This document shows positions 33,785-43,573 of a stretch of DNA of 64,000 nucleotides, in pieces. Each line of letters begins with the position of its first letter. Positions within the stretch are counted from its first letter, which is position 1. The stretch comes from Ancylobacter rudongensis (GTDB lineage: Bacteria; Pseudomonadota; Alphaproteobacteria; Rhizobiales; Xanthobacteraceae), in contig NZ_FMTP01000003.1 of the NCBI RefSeq assembly GCF_900100155.1, forward strand, positions 186,001 through 250,000, written 5' to 3'. Below the pieces are notes generated by a model that saw only the letters and a program-made list of their open reading frames with translations, was not told the origin of the DNA and did not search any database. The position numbers and the translations under genes were made by a program.

Positions 33785-35335
33785 TTGAACGCTCGTACCT
33801 TGGACGAGATCTACGACCTTGCGATCATTGGCGGGGGCGTGAATGGATGCGGTATCGCCCGCGACGCCGCCGGCCGTGGCGTGTCGGTCGTGCTGCTGGA
33901 AAAGGGCGATTTCGCCGGCGCCACCTCCTCAGCCTCGACCAAGCTGATTCATGGCGGCCTGCGCTATCTCGAACAATACGAGTTCCGCCTCGTCCATGAG
34001 GCCCTGGCCGAGCGCGAAGTGCTGTGGGCCATCGCCCCGCACATCATCCGCCCGCTGCGCTTCGTGCTGCCGCACCATGCGGGCCTGCGCCCCGCATGGC
34101 TGCTGCGCCTCGGCCTGTTCCTCTATGATCATCTCGGCGGGCGGAAGCTTCTGCCGGCCACCCGCTCGCTTGACCTGACCCGCGACCCCGCCGGCCGGCC
34201 GCTGCGCGAAGGCTATCGGAGGGCGTTCGAATATTCCGACTGCTGGGTCGAGGACAGCCGCCTCGTGGTGCTGAACGCTCTCGATGCGGCTGAGCGCGGC
34301 GCCGACATCCGGCGCGGCACACGCGTGATCTCGGCAAGCCGCGAGGCCGAGTTCTGGCGCGTCGAGTTCGAGGAAGACGGCATGCGCCGCGTCGTCAATG
34401 CGCGCGTGCTGGTGAACGCCGCCGGCCCCTGGGTGCACGAGGTGCTGGCGCATGTGCTGCGCGCCAACTCGCCCGCCAATGTCCGCCTCGTACAGGGCAG
34501 CCATATCGTCGTGCCCCGGCTTTATGAGCATGACCGCGCCTACATCTTCCAGAACGCAGACGGCCGCATAATCTTCGCCATTCCCTATGAGCAGGATTTC
34601 ACCCTGATCGGCACCACAGACCGCGACTTCGGCCGCACACCGAGCCCGCCGGTGGCGAGCGAGGAGGAGATCGCCTATCTCTGTGCCGCCGCCAGCGAGT
34701 ATTTCCGCCAGCCGGTGACGCCGGGTGACGTGGTGTGGACCTATTCCGGCGTGCGCCCGCTTTATGACGACGGTGCCTCCAAGGCGCAGGAAGCCACCCG
34801 CGACTACGTGCTCGAACTGGACGAGCAGGACGGGCGCGTGCCCGTGCTGTCGGTGTTCGGCGGTAAGATCACCACCTATCGCCGCCTGGCCGAACACGCG
34901 ATGCAGAAGCTCGCGCCCTTCCTGCCCCGCGCCTCCAAAACGTCGTGGACCGGCACCGCGCCGCTGCCGGGCGGCGATTTCGGCGTGCACGACCAGCCGC
35001 GCGTGGTCTCCCAGCTGCTGCGTGCCCATCCTTGGCTCGACGAGCATCTCGCCAGGCGCCTGGTCGTTGCCTACGGCACGCGCGCCATGCGTATCCTCGA
35101 CGGCACCCGCTCTTCGCATGATCTCGGCCGGGTGTTCGGCGCCGACCTGACCGAGGCGGAAGTGCGCTATCTGATGCGCGAGGAGTGGGCCCGCACCGCC
35201 GAGGATGTACTATGGCGGCGTTCCAAGCTCGGCCTGCGCTTCTCTCCCGAGGAGACCGCCGCGCTCGACGCCTTCATGGCAGAGAGCGCTCTGCATGGCG
35301 CATCGCCGGCCTCGCTGCGGGGAGTTGCGCAATGA
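33785..35335 (+). CDS. glpD: Aerobic glycerol-3-phosphate dehydrogenase
   Basis: This 516-residue FAD enzyme of the inner-membrane surface oxidises sn-glycerol-3-phosphate to dihydroxyacetone phosphate. It opens with the FAD motif DLAIIGGGVNGCGIARDAAG and continues with SSASTKLIHGGLRYLEQYEF and GGKITTYRRLAEHAM, all standard for GlpD. TTG 33785 is chosen as start: GGGAGAGG lies just upstream and the FAD motif begins 15 residues later, as expected. It heads the glycerol operon and its stop overlaps glpS (ATGA). Confidence 0.92.
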   Translation: MNARTLDEIYDLAIIGGGVNGCGIARDAAGRGVSVVLLEKGDFAGATSSASTKLIHGGLRYLEQYEFRLVHEALAEREVLWAIAPHIIRPLRFVLPHHAGLRPAWLLRLGLFLYDHLGGRKLLPATRSLDLTRDPAGRPLREGYRRAFEYSDCWVEDSRLVVLNALDAAERGADIRRGTRVISASREAEFWRVEFEEDGMRRVVNARVLVNAAGPWVHEVLAHVLRANSPANVRLVQGSHIVVPRLYEHDRAYIFQNADGRIIFAIPYEQDFTLIGTTDRDFGRTPSPPVASEEEIAYLCAAASEYFRQPVTPGDVVWTYSGVRPLYDDGASKAQEATRDYVLELDEQDGRVPVLSVFGGKITTYRRLAEHAMQKLAPFLPRASKTSWTGTAPLPGGDFGVHDQPRVVSQLLRAHPWLDEHLARRLVVAYGTRAMRILDGTRSSHDLGRVFGADLTEAEVRYLMREEWARTAEDVLWRRSKLGLRFSPEETAALDAFMAESALHGASPASLRGVAQ

Positions 35336-36441
35336 CGCTCGAACTCGATCACGTCTCGCTCCGCGTGCGCGGCGTGCCCTTCATAAAGGATGTTTCGCTG
35401 CAGTTGGAGCGTGGCAGCCTCAACGTTCTGCTCGGCGCCACCCTTGCCGGCAAGACCAGCCTCATGCGGCTGATGGCCGGGCTCGATGCCCCCACCTCCG
35501 GCCGCGTGCGGATGGAGGGACGCGACGTCACCGGCCTTTCGGTGAAGAAGCGCAGCGTCGCCATGGTCTACCAGCAGTTCATCAACTACCCCTCGCTGAC
35601 CGTGTATGAGAACATCGCCTCGCCGCTGCGCGTGGTCGGACTGCCGCGGGCGGAGATCGAGGCGCGCGTTATCAGCGCGGCGAAGCTACTGAAGCTCGAA
35701 CCCTACCTGCAGCGTACCCCGCTGGCACTGTCGGGCGGCCAGCAGCAGCGCACCGCCATCGCGCGCGCGTTGGTTAAGCGTGCCGATCTCGTCCTGCTCG
35801 ACGAGCCGCTGGCCAATCTCGACTACAAGCTGCGCGAGGAACTGCGGGAAGAACTGCCCCGCATCTTCGCCTCCACCGGCGCCGTGTTCGTCTATGCCAC
35901 CACCGAGCCGACCGAGGCCCTGCTGCTGGGTGGCCACACTGCCACGCTACTGGAGGGTGCCGTGACGCAGTTCGGCCCGACCGCCGAGGTCTATCGCCGG
36001 CCAGCCAACCTCGCCACCGCACGGGTGTTCTCCGATCCGCCGCTCAACGCGCTGCGCGTGACCAAGCAGGGCCATACGGTGCTGATGGAAAACGGCACCG
36101 TGCTGCCGGCAAGCGGCCCCCTCGCGCAGGTGCCGAACGGTGTCTACACGATCGGCGTGCGCGCTCACCATCTGGAGGTGGAGGATATCGCCACTGCCGA
36201 GCGCATGACCGGCAATGGCCTCATCCGGCTTGGCGCCACCATAGCGGTCACCGAAGTCACCGGCTCGGAGAGCTTCCTCCATATGGATATGGGCCAAGAG
36301 CGCCTCACCGCTCTGGTTGCCGGCGTGCGGCGTCTGGAGCCCGATGCGCCGGTGGAGGTGCTGATCGACCCCCGCCACATCCTGCTGTTCGGTGCCGACG
36401 GACAGGCCATCGCGCCCGCCCGCGACGCCGCGGCCGCCTGA
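35332..36441 (+). CDS. glpS: Glycerol ABC importer ATPase GlpS
   Basis: This is 369 residues. The P-loop is the unusual GATLAGKTS (35-43), the signature is intact ([15 protein letters not shown]) and Walker B is [12 protein letters not shown]. The switch-histidine segment reads [10 protein letters not shown] where YVTHDQxEA is normal, so the histidine is missing. A C-terminal OB domain follows. In the GlpSTPQV importer of Rhizobium this subunit pairs with GlpT; together their motifs predict one normal and one weak ATP site. Confidence 0.9.
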   Translation: MTLELDHVSLRVRGVPFIKDVSLQLERGSLNVLLGATLAGKTSLMRLMAGLDAPTSGRVRMEGRDVTGLSVKKRSVAMVYQQFINYPSLTVYENIASPLRVVGLPRAEIEARVISAAKLLKLEPYLQRTPLALSGGQQQRTAIARALVKRADLVLLDEPLANLDYKLREELREELPRIFASTGAVFVYATTEPTEALLLGGHTATLLEGAVTQFGPTAEVYRRPANLATARVFSDPPLNALRVTKQGHTVLMENGTVLPASGPLAQVPNGVYTIGVRAHHLEVEDIATAERMTGNGLIRLGATIAVTEVTGSESFLHMDMGQERLTALVAGVRRLEPDAPVEVLIDPRHILLFGADGQAIAPARDAAAA

Positions 36442-36452
36442 GGGAGAGCATC

Positions 36453-37555
36453 ATGGCCAGCATCACCCTCGACGGTCTCGCCCATGCCTACCGGCCCGAT
36501 CCGCGCGGTCCGCAGGATTATGCGCTCAAGGAAATCAACCATGTCTGGCGGCAGGGCGGCGCCTATGCGCTGCTCGGTCCTTCCGGCTGCGGCAAGACCA
36601 CCCTGCTGAACATCATATCCGGCCTCGTTATCCCGACGCGTGGCCGCATACTGTTTGATGATCGCGACGTGACGCGCCTGCCGACCGAGGCGCGCAACAT
36701 CGCGCAGGTGTTCCAGTTCCCGGTCGTCTACGACACGATGACCGTGCGCGAAAATCTCGCCTTCCCGCTGAAGAACCGGAAGATGCCGCGCGAGGCGATC
36801 GCCCGCCGCGTCGAGGAGATCGCCAGCCGGCTTGATCTGAGCTCGGTGCTCGACCGCAAAGCCTCCAACCTCACCGCCGACGCCAAGCAGAAGATCTCGC
36901 TGGGGCGCGGACTGGTGCGCGAGGATGTCGCCGCCATCCTGTTCGACGAGCCGCTGACCGTCATCGACCCGCATCTAAAATGGCAGTTGCGCTCCTCATT
37001 GAAGGAACTGCATCGCGCGCTCGACCTGACCATGATCTATGTGACGCACGACCAGACTGAGGCGCTGACCTTCGCCGATACGGTAGTGGTGATGCATGAC
37101 GGTGCCGTGGTGCAGACCGGCACGCCGGAAGAGCTGTTCGAGCGCCCGGCCCACACCTTCGTCGGCCATTTCATCGGCTCGCCGGGCATGAACGTACTCC
37201 CGGCGCGAGTTGCGGGCCGCACGGCGCATGTGGGCGATGTCGCCATCGCGCTCGATCACGGCTATGCCGCCCGTCCGACTGGCGAGCGGATCGAACTCGG
37301 CGTGCGGCCCGAATTCGCCACCCTGGCGGCGCCCGGAACAGGCCTGCCGGTGAAGGTGACGCGCATCGAGGACATCGGGCGCGCTCGCATCGCCCGCATC
37401 GAGATTTCAGGTAACCCTGCCGCCGCCATGGTGCCGGAGGACTTGTCGCTGGACGGCGACAGCGCCGGCCTCACCCTCGATCCTCGGCAAATCCACATCT
37501 ATGCCGATGGCGTGCTGGTGCCTGGCGAAGCCGCCGGCCGCGAGGGAGTCGCGTG

Positions 37556-37556
<1 letters not shown>
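36453..37556 (+). CDS. glpT: Glycerol ABC importer ATPase GlpT
   Basis: This is 367 residues. Walker A GPSGCGKTT, Walker B AILFDEPLTVID and the switch YVTHDQTEA are normal, but the signature reads NLTADAKQKISLGRGLV instead of LSGGQxQR. The weak signature complements GlpS, whose signature is normal but whose switch histidine is lost. GGGAGAG precedes ATG 36453. Its stop overlaps glpP by one base. The name refers to the ABC ATPase, not to the E. coli glycerol-3-phosphate antiporter. Confidence 0.9.
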
Positions 37557-38454
<898 letters not shown>

Positions 38455-38458
<4 letters not shown>

Positions 38459-39276
38459 GTTCGCACGTGCAACCCTCCTCGCGCGCCGGCACCTTCGTCA
38501 TGGCGCTGTATCTGGCGTTCCTGATCCTGCCGATCTACTGGCTCGTCAATATGAGCCTGAAGACCAATTTTGAGATCAATACAACCGTCTCGCTGTGGCC
38601 GAACGAGATCACCTTCGAGCACTACATCAAGATCTTCACCGATTCGAGCTGGTACTCGGGCTACATCAATTCGCTGACCTACGTGGCGCTGAACACCATC
38701 ATCTCGATCACGCTGGCGCTGCCGGCGGCCTATGCCTTCTCGCGCTACAGTTTCGTCGGCGAGAAGCACCTGTTCTTCTGGCTGCTGTCCAACCGCATGG
38801 CGCCGCCGGCGGTGTTCGCCCTGCCCTTCTTCAACCTATACTCGGCCATCGGCTTGTTCGACACGCCCTGGGCCGTGGCGCTGGCGCACTGCTTGTTCAA
38901 CGTGCCCCTCGCCGTCTGGATCCTGGAAGGTTTCATGTCCGGCGTGCCGCGCGAGATCGATGAGACGGCGGCGATCGACGGCTATTCCTTCCCGCGTTTC
39001 TTCATCAAGATCTTCATGCCGCTGATCGCGAGCGGCATCGGCGTCGCCGCCTTTTTCTGCTTCATGTTCTCCTGGGTGGAGTTGTTGCTAGCCCGCACCC
39101 TCACCGCCACCAATGCCAAGCCGATCGCGGTGACGATGACGCGCACCGTCTCCGCCGCCGGCATGGACTGGGGCCTGCTCGCCGCGGCTGGCGTGCTCAC
39201 CATCATTCCCGGCGCGCTGGTGATCTGGTTCGTGCGCAACTACATCGCCAAGGGCTTCGCCCTCGGGCGGGTGTGA
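38455..39276 (+). CDS. glpQ: Glycerol ABC importer permease GlpQ
   Basis: This 273-residue MalG-like permease has six helices and the EAA loop EIDETAAIDGYSFPRFFIKI at about 165-184. ATG 38455 overlaps the glpP stop (ATGA), with GGAGGAGA upstream. The motif LSNRMAPPAVFALPFFNLY mid-protein parallels LSTRMMPPIAVAIPIYLMY in the polyol importer permease on the opposite strand, so the two transporters are related. Confidence 0.92.
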
Positions 39277-39287
39277 GGGAGGACGCC

Positions 39288-39605
39288 ATGGAAAACGCCC
39301 CCGCCCCGTTCCTCGAAACCCTCGCCGAGAACACCGCCTGGATGGCGTGGACCTGGCCGACGGCGGCATTCTTCGCCGTCATCGCCAGCCTGCTCGCCAT
39401 CTTCACCGTGCTGGCGCTGTGGAAGCCCGAGCGTGCCCGGGTGGGCATGCTCGGCATTCCCACCACGCGGGGCGACCGGCTGTTCATCACGCTGCTCGGC
39501 AGTGCCTTCATCAATCTCGCCTGGCTCGCGCTGGTGGGACCCAATCTCGGCTGGGCGCTCGCGCTCTGCCTTGTCTACGCGCTGGCGGTGTTCCGCCTCG
39601 TGTGA
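39288..39605 (+). CDS. DUF2160-type small membrane protein of the glycerol importer
   Basis: This is 105 residues with three hydrophobic segments and the motif WTWPTAAFFAVI followed by LGIPTTRGDRLFITLLGSAF, characteristic of DUF2160 proteins that sit between glycerol permease and binding-protein genes. ATG 39288 has GGGAGGA upstream. Probably an accessory membrane subunit; its role is not established. Confidence 0.82.
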   Translation: MENAPAPFLETLAENTAWMAWTWPTAAFFAVIASLLAIFTVLALWKPERARVGMLGIPTTRGDRLFITLLGSAFINLAWLALVGPNLGWALALCLVYALAVFRLV

Positions 39606-39663
39606 ATTCGCCTAAGCGGCAGCAAGCCGCGGAATTCTGGGAAGAAAACGGGAGGAAAGACCC

Positions 39664-41421
39664 ATGTTGCCGTCTAAGAGCCGAGGCCGGCTTCTGCTGG
39701 CTGCCAGCGCCATGGCGCTGATCGCCTTCGCCGCGCCCGTCCGCGCGGACGAGGCTGCCGCCAAGAAGTGGATCGACAGCGAATTCCAGCCCTCCACGCT
39801 CTCCAAGGACGAGCAGATGCGGGAGATGGAATGGTTCATCAAGGCTGCCGAACCGTTCAAGGGCATGGAGATCAACGTCGTCTCCGAGACCATCACCACG
39901 CATGAATACGAGGCCAAGGTCCTCGCCAAGGCGTTCTCCGAGATCACCGGGATCAAGCTCACCCACGACCTCATCCAGGAAGGTGACGTGGTCGAGAAGA
40001 TCCAGACCCAGATGCAGTCGGGCAAGAACATCTACGATGCGTGGGTGAACGATTCCGACCTCATCGGCACCCATTTCCGCTACAAGCAGGCCGTGCCGCT
40101 GACCGACTGGATGGCCGGCGAAGGCAAGGACGTCACCTCGCCCTCGCTCGACCTGCCGGACTTCATCGGCCTGTCCTTCACCACGGCGCCGGACGGCAAG
40201 CTCTACCAGCTGCCCGACCAGCAGTTCGCGAACCTGTACTGGTTCCGCTATGACTGGTTCACCAACCCGGACATCAAGGCCAAGTTCAAGGCCAAGTACG
40301 GCTACGAGCTCGGCGTGCCGGTGAACTGGTCGGCCTATGAGGACATCGCCGAGTTCTTCACCAATGACGTCAAGGAGATCGACGGCGTCAAGGTCTATGG
40401 CAACATGGACTACGGCAAGAAGGACCCCTCGCTCGGCTGGCGCTTCACCGATGCCTGGCTCTCCATGGCCGGCAATGGCGATCGCGGCCTGCCCAACGGC
40501 AAGCCGGTCGACGAATGGGGCATCCGCATGGAAGGCTGCCGCCCCACCGGCTCGACCGTCGAGCGCGGCGGCGACACCAACGGCCCCGCCGCCGTCTACT
40601 CCATCGCCAAGTATATCGAGTGGCTAAAGAAGTACACGCCGCCGCAGGCCGCCGGCATGACCTTCTCCGAGGCCGGCCCGGTGCCGGCGCAGGGCAACAT
40701 CGCCCAGCAGATGTTCTGGTACACCGCCTTCACCGCCGACATGGTGAAGCCCGGCCTGCCGGTCATGAACGCCGACGGCACGCCGAAATGGCGCATGGCT
40801 CCGAGCCCCAAGGGTGCCTATTGGAAGGACGGCATGAAGCTCGGCTACCAGGACGTCGGTTCCTGGACCCTGCTGAAGTCGACCCCGGTCGATCGCCGCA
40901 AGGCGGCCTGGCTCTACGCCCAGTTCGTCACCTCCAAGACCGTTTCGCTGAAGAAGAGCCATGTCGGCCTCACCTTCATCCGCGAGAGCGACATCTGGGA
41001 CAAGAGCTTCACCGAGCGCGCGCCCCAGCTCGGCGGCCTGATCGAGTTCTACCGCTCGCCGGCCCGCGTGCAGTGGTCGCCCACCGGCGCCAACGTGCCG
41101 GACTACCCCAAGCTTGCCCAGCTCTGGTGGCAGGCGATCGGTGACGCCTCCTCCGGCGCCAAGACCCCGCAGGCGGCGATGGACTCGCTGGCGCTCGCGC
41201 AGGAATCGGTGATGGAGCGGCTGGAGCGTTCGGGCGTGCAGGGCGACTGCGGCCCGAAGCTGAACGCCAAGCAGCCGATGGAATACTGGGTCAAGCTCGC
41301 CAAGGAATCCGGCAATCTCGCGCCGCAGCCCAAGCTCGCCAACGAGAAGCCGCAGGGCGAGACCATCGACTATGACACGCTGATCGGCTCCTGGCCCGCC
41401 ACCCCGCCGAAAAAGAACTGA
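39664..41421 (+). CDS. glpV: Glycerol ABC importer periplasmic binding protein GlpV
   Basis: This is 585 residues, much longer than ordinary sugar-binding proteins (about 430) but usual for GlpV. The signal peptide spans about 1-28 (AAPVRA before DEAAAKKW). Aromatic-rich strands (YWFRYDWFTNPDIKAKF, MFWYTAF) fit a polyol pocket. GGGAGGA precedes ATG 39664. It delivers glycerol to GlpPQ. A run of three hairpins separates it from glpK. Confidence 0.9.
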   Translation: MLPSKSRGRLLLAASAMALIAFAAPVRADEAAAKKWIDSEFQPSTLSKDEQMREMEWFIKAAEPFKGMEINVVSETITTHEYEAKVLAKAFSEITGIKLTHDLIQEGDVVEKIQTQMQSGKNIYDAWVNDSDLIGTHFRYKQAVPLTDWMAGEGKDVTSPSLDLPDFIGLSFTTAPDGKLYQLPDQQFANLYWFRYDWFTNPDIKAKFKAKYGYELGVPVNWSAYEDIAEFFTNDVKEIDGVKVYGNMDYGKKDPSLGWRFTDAWLSMAGNGDRGLPNGKPVDEWGIRMEGCRPTGSTVERGGDTNGPAAVYSIAKYIEWLKKYTPPQAAGMTFSEAGPVPAQGNIAQQMFWYTAFTADMVKPGLPVMNADGTPKWRMAPSPKGAYWKDGMKLGYQDVGSWTLLKSTPVDRRKAAWLYAQFVTSKTVSLKKSHVGLTFIRESDIWDKSFTERAPQLGGLIEFYRSPARVQWSPTGANVPDYPKLAQLWWQAIGDASSGAKTPQAAMDSLALAQESVMERLERSGVQGDCGPKLNAKQPMEYWVKLAKESGNLAPQPKLANEKPQGETIDYDTLIGSWPATPPKKN

Positions 41422-41476
41422 CGCGGATCGGTTGAACTCCACGCCGGGGGGCATCAGGACTCCGCCCCGGCACCTT

Positions 41477-41590
41477 GTCCCGGACGCCCCCGCCGTCCGG
41501 GACCACCTTTCTCCGTCATGCCGTCCCCCCGACGGCATCCCGCCCGACCAGGACACTCATCCCGGACAGGGGCAAACCCTTCCGGGATGA
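41477..41590. repeat. Three consecutive perfect hairpins between glpV and glpK
   Basis: Hairpin 1: GTCCCGGAC/GTCCGGGAC (41477-41503). Hairpin 2: ATGCCGTC/GACGGCAT (41518-41538). Hairpin 3: TCATCCCGGA/TCCGGGATGA (41557-41590), with a nested AGGG/CCCT in the loop. Related to dispersed palindromic repeats; may attenuate transcription into glpK or stabilise the glpV message. Confidence 0.65.
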
Positions 41591-41611
41591 CGCCTTTTCG
41601 CGGAGCGCCAC

Positions 41612-43114
41612 GTGACGACCCATCTTCTCGCCATCGACCAGGGCACCACGTCTTCGCGTGCCATCCTGTTCCGGCCCGACACATCCATCGCGGCGCAGGC
41701 GCAGCAGGAATTCCCGCAGCACTTCCCGGCGTCGGGCTGGGTCGAGCATGAGGCCGAAGACCTCTGGCAGACAACTCTCGCCACCTGCCGCGCCGTGATG
41801 GAGCAGGCCGGCCTCACGGCCGCCGACATCGCTGCCATTGGCATCACCAATCAGCGCGAGACCACCGTGGTGTGGGACCGCAAGACCGGCGCCGCCATTC
41901 ATCGCGCGATCGTCTGGCAGGACCGGCGCACCGCGGATCTCTGCGCCCGTCTGCGCGGCGATGGGCATGAGCCGCTGGTCAGCGAACGCACCGGGCTGAT
42001 CCTCGACCCATATTTCTCCGGCACCAAGATCGGCTGGATCCTCGACCATGTGCCGGGCGCCCGCGCCCGCGCCGAGCGCGGCGAACTCGCCTTCGGCACG
42101 GTGGACAGCTGGCTGCTGTGGAAGCTCACCGGCGGGCAGGTTCACGCCACCGATGCCACCAACGCCGCCCGCACGCTGCTTTTCAACATCCACACCGGCG
42201 CCTGGGACGAAGATCTGCTGGCCCTGCTGCGCGTGCCGCGCTCCATGCTGCCGGAGGTGAAGGACTGCGCCGCCGACTTCGGCACCACGCAGCCGCACTT
42301 CTTCGGTGGCGCCATTGCCATTGGCGGCATTGCCGGCGACCAGCATGCCGCCACCGTCGGCCAGGCCTGCTTCCAGCCGGGCATGATCAAGTCGACCTAC
42401 GGCACCGGCTGCTTTGCCCTGCTCAATACCGGCCCGACAGCGGTCGTGTCGCAGAACCGCCTGCTCACCACCATTGCCTACCAGCTCGGCGGCAAGCGCA
42501 CCTATGCGCTGGAAGGCTCGATCTTCGTGGCCGGCGCGGCGGTGCAGTGGCTGCGCGACGGGCTCGGCATCATCAAAAACTCGGCCGAGAGCGAAGCGCT
42601 GGCGGAATCGGCCGATCCAGCCCAGCAGGTCTATCTGGTGCCGGCCTTTGTCGGCCTCGGCGCACCGCACTGGAACCCCGATGTACGCGGGGCGATGTTC
42701 GGCCTCACCCGCAATTCCGGGCCGGCCGAGTTCTGCCTCGCCGCGCTGGAGAGCGTCTGCTACCAGACCGCCGACCTGATCGCGGCGATGAATGCCGACT
42801 GGGCGCGCTCGGGCGCGGCGGGCCATCGCACGCCGGTGTTGCGGGTCGATGGGGGCATGGTGGCCTCGAATTTCGCCATGCAGCGGCTCGCCGATCTGCT
42901 CGCCGCGCCGGTCGATCGGCCGGTGATCCGCGAGACGACGGCGCTTGGCGCGGCCTATCTGGCCGGCTATCAGGCCGGCATCATGCCGGCACCGGGGCGG
43001 TTCGCCGATTCCTGGCGGCTCGACCACCGCTTCGATCCCACCATGCCGGCGGAGACCCGCGAGACGAAGATCGCCGGCTGGCGCGATGCCGTGCGTCGTC
43101 TCACCCTACCCTGA
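41612..43114 (+). CDS. glpK: Glycerol kinase
   Basis: This 500-residue FGGY kinase makes sn-glycerol-3-phosphate from imported glycerol. Typical GlpK segments are [16 protein letters not shown] at the start, [37 protein letters not shown] and [20 protein letters not shown]. The start is GTG 41612 with GGAG nine bases upstream. It ends the glycerol operon; GlpD at the front of the operon completes the route to dihydroxyacetone phosphate. Confidence 0.94.
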   Translation: MTTHLLAIDQGTTSSRAILFRPDTSIAAQAQQEFPQHFPASGWVEHEAEDLWQTTLATCRAVMEQAGLTAADIAAIGITNQRETTVVWDRKTGAAIHRAIVWQDRRTADLCARLRGDGHEPLVSERTGLILDPYFSGTKIGWILDHVPGARARAERGELAFGTVDSWLLWKLTGGQVHATDATNAARTLLFNIHTGAWDEDLLALLRVPRSMLPEVKDCAADFGTTQPHFFGGAIAIGGIAGDQHAATVGQACFQPGMIKSTYGTGCFALLNTGPTAVVSQNRLLTTIAYQLGGKRTYALEGSIFVAGAAVQWLRDGLGIIKNSAESEALAESADPAQQVYLVPAFVGLGAPHWNPDVRGAMFGLTRNSGPAEFCLAALESVCYQTADLIAAMNADWARSGAAGHRTPVLRVDGGMVASNFAMQRLADLLAAPVDRPVIRETTALGAAYLAGYQAGIMPAPGRFADSWRLDHRFDPTMPAETRETKIAGWRDAVRRLTLP

Positions 43115-43126
43115 TCGACACTGCTA

Positions 43127-43142
43127 AGCCTCTGAAAAGGCT
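43127..43142. terminator. Possible bidirectional terminator between glpK and pduE
   Basis: AGCCT and AGGCT form 5-bp arms around a 6-base loop in the 27-base gap between two convergent genes. A short T-rich stretch follows on the plus side. Weak but well placed. Confidence 0.35.
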
Positions 43143-43573
43143 CAGTATCTCTTTACGAACAGGCCGCGCCTCGTATAGACGGCGGCGGCTTCCTCGATGA
43201 GGGTGGCGACCCGTTCGGCGCCGTAGTCGCGGCGCAGAAGCGCCGCCCGGTCGAGCAGTTCCTGGGCGCTGCCGGCGCGGCCCGGGCGCAGCAGCTCATA
43301 GGTGTCGAGGATCAGTTCCTGCGGCACGCCCACCAGATCGGCGGCGCGCTCGAAGTTCTCCGCCAGCGTCGCGCGCCCGGCGGCGCGGGCGATTTTCGCC
43401 TGCAACATCAAGGCCTCAGGGGTGATGGCGATGTCCTCGGCGCCGATCTCGCCGGCGAGCACCGCCTCCAATGTGAGGGCGGAAAGCGGCTTGCCGGTGG
43501 GGGTCTTCACCCGCTCCGGGGCCTTTTCGGCGACGGGGTAGAGGTCGAGGTCGCTGACGGATTTTACACTCAT
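43142..43573 (-). CDS. pduE: Diol/glycerol dehydratase small subunit
   Basis: This 143-residue gamma subunit of the coenzyme B12-dependent dehydratase has KTPTGKPLSALTLEAVLAGE at about 22-41 and ELLRPGRAGSAQEL near the middle, as in PduE/DhaE. ATG 43573 overlaps the stop of the large-medium subunit gene (ATGA). With its partner it would convert 1,2-propanediol or glycerol to the aldehyde. Confidence 0.9.
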   Translation of the reverse strand: MSVKSVSDLDLYPVAEKAPERVKTPTGKPLSALTLEAVLAGEIGAEDIAITPEALMLQAKIARAAGRATLAENFERAADLVGVPQELILDTYELLRPGRAGSAQELLDRAALLRRDYGAERVATLIEEAAAVYTRRGLFVKRY

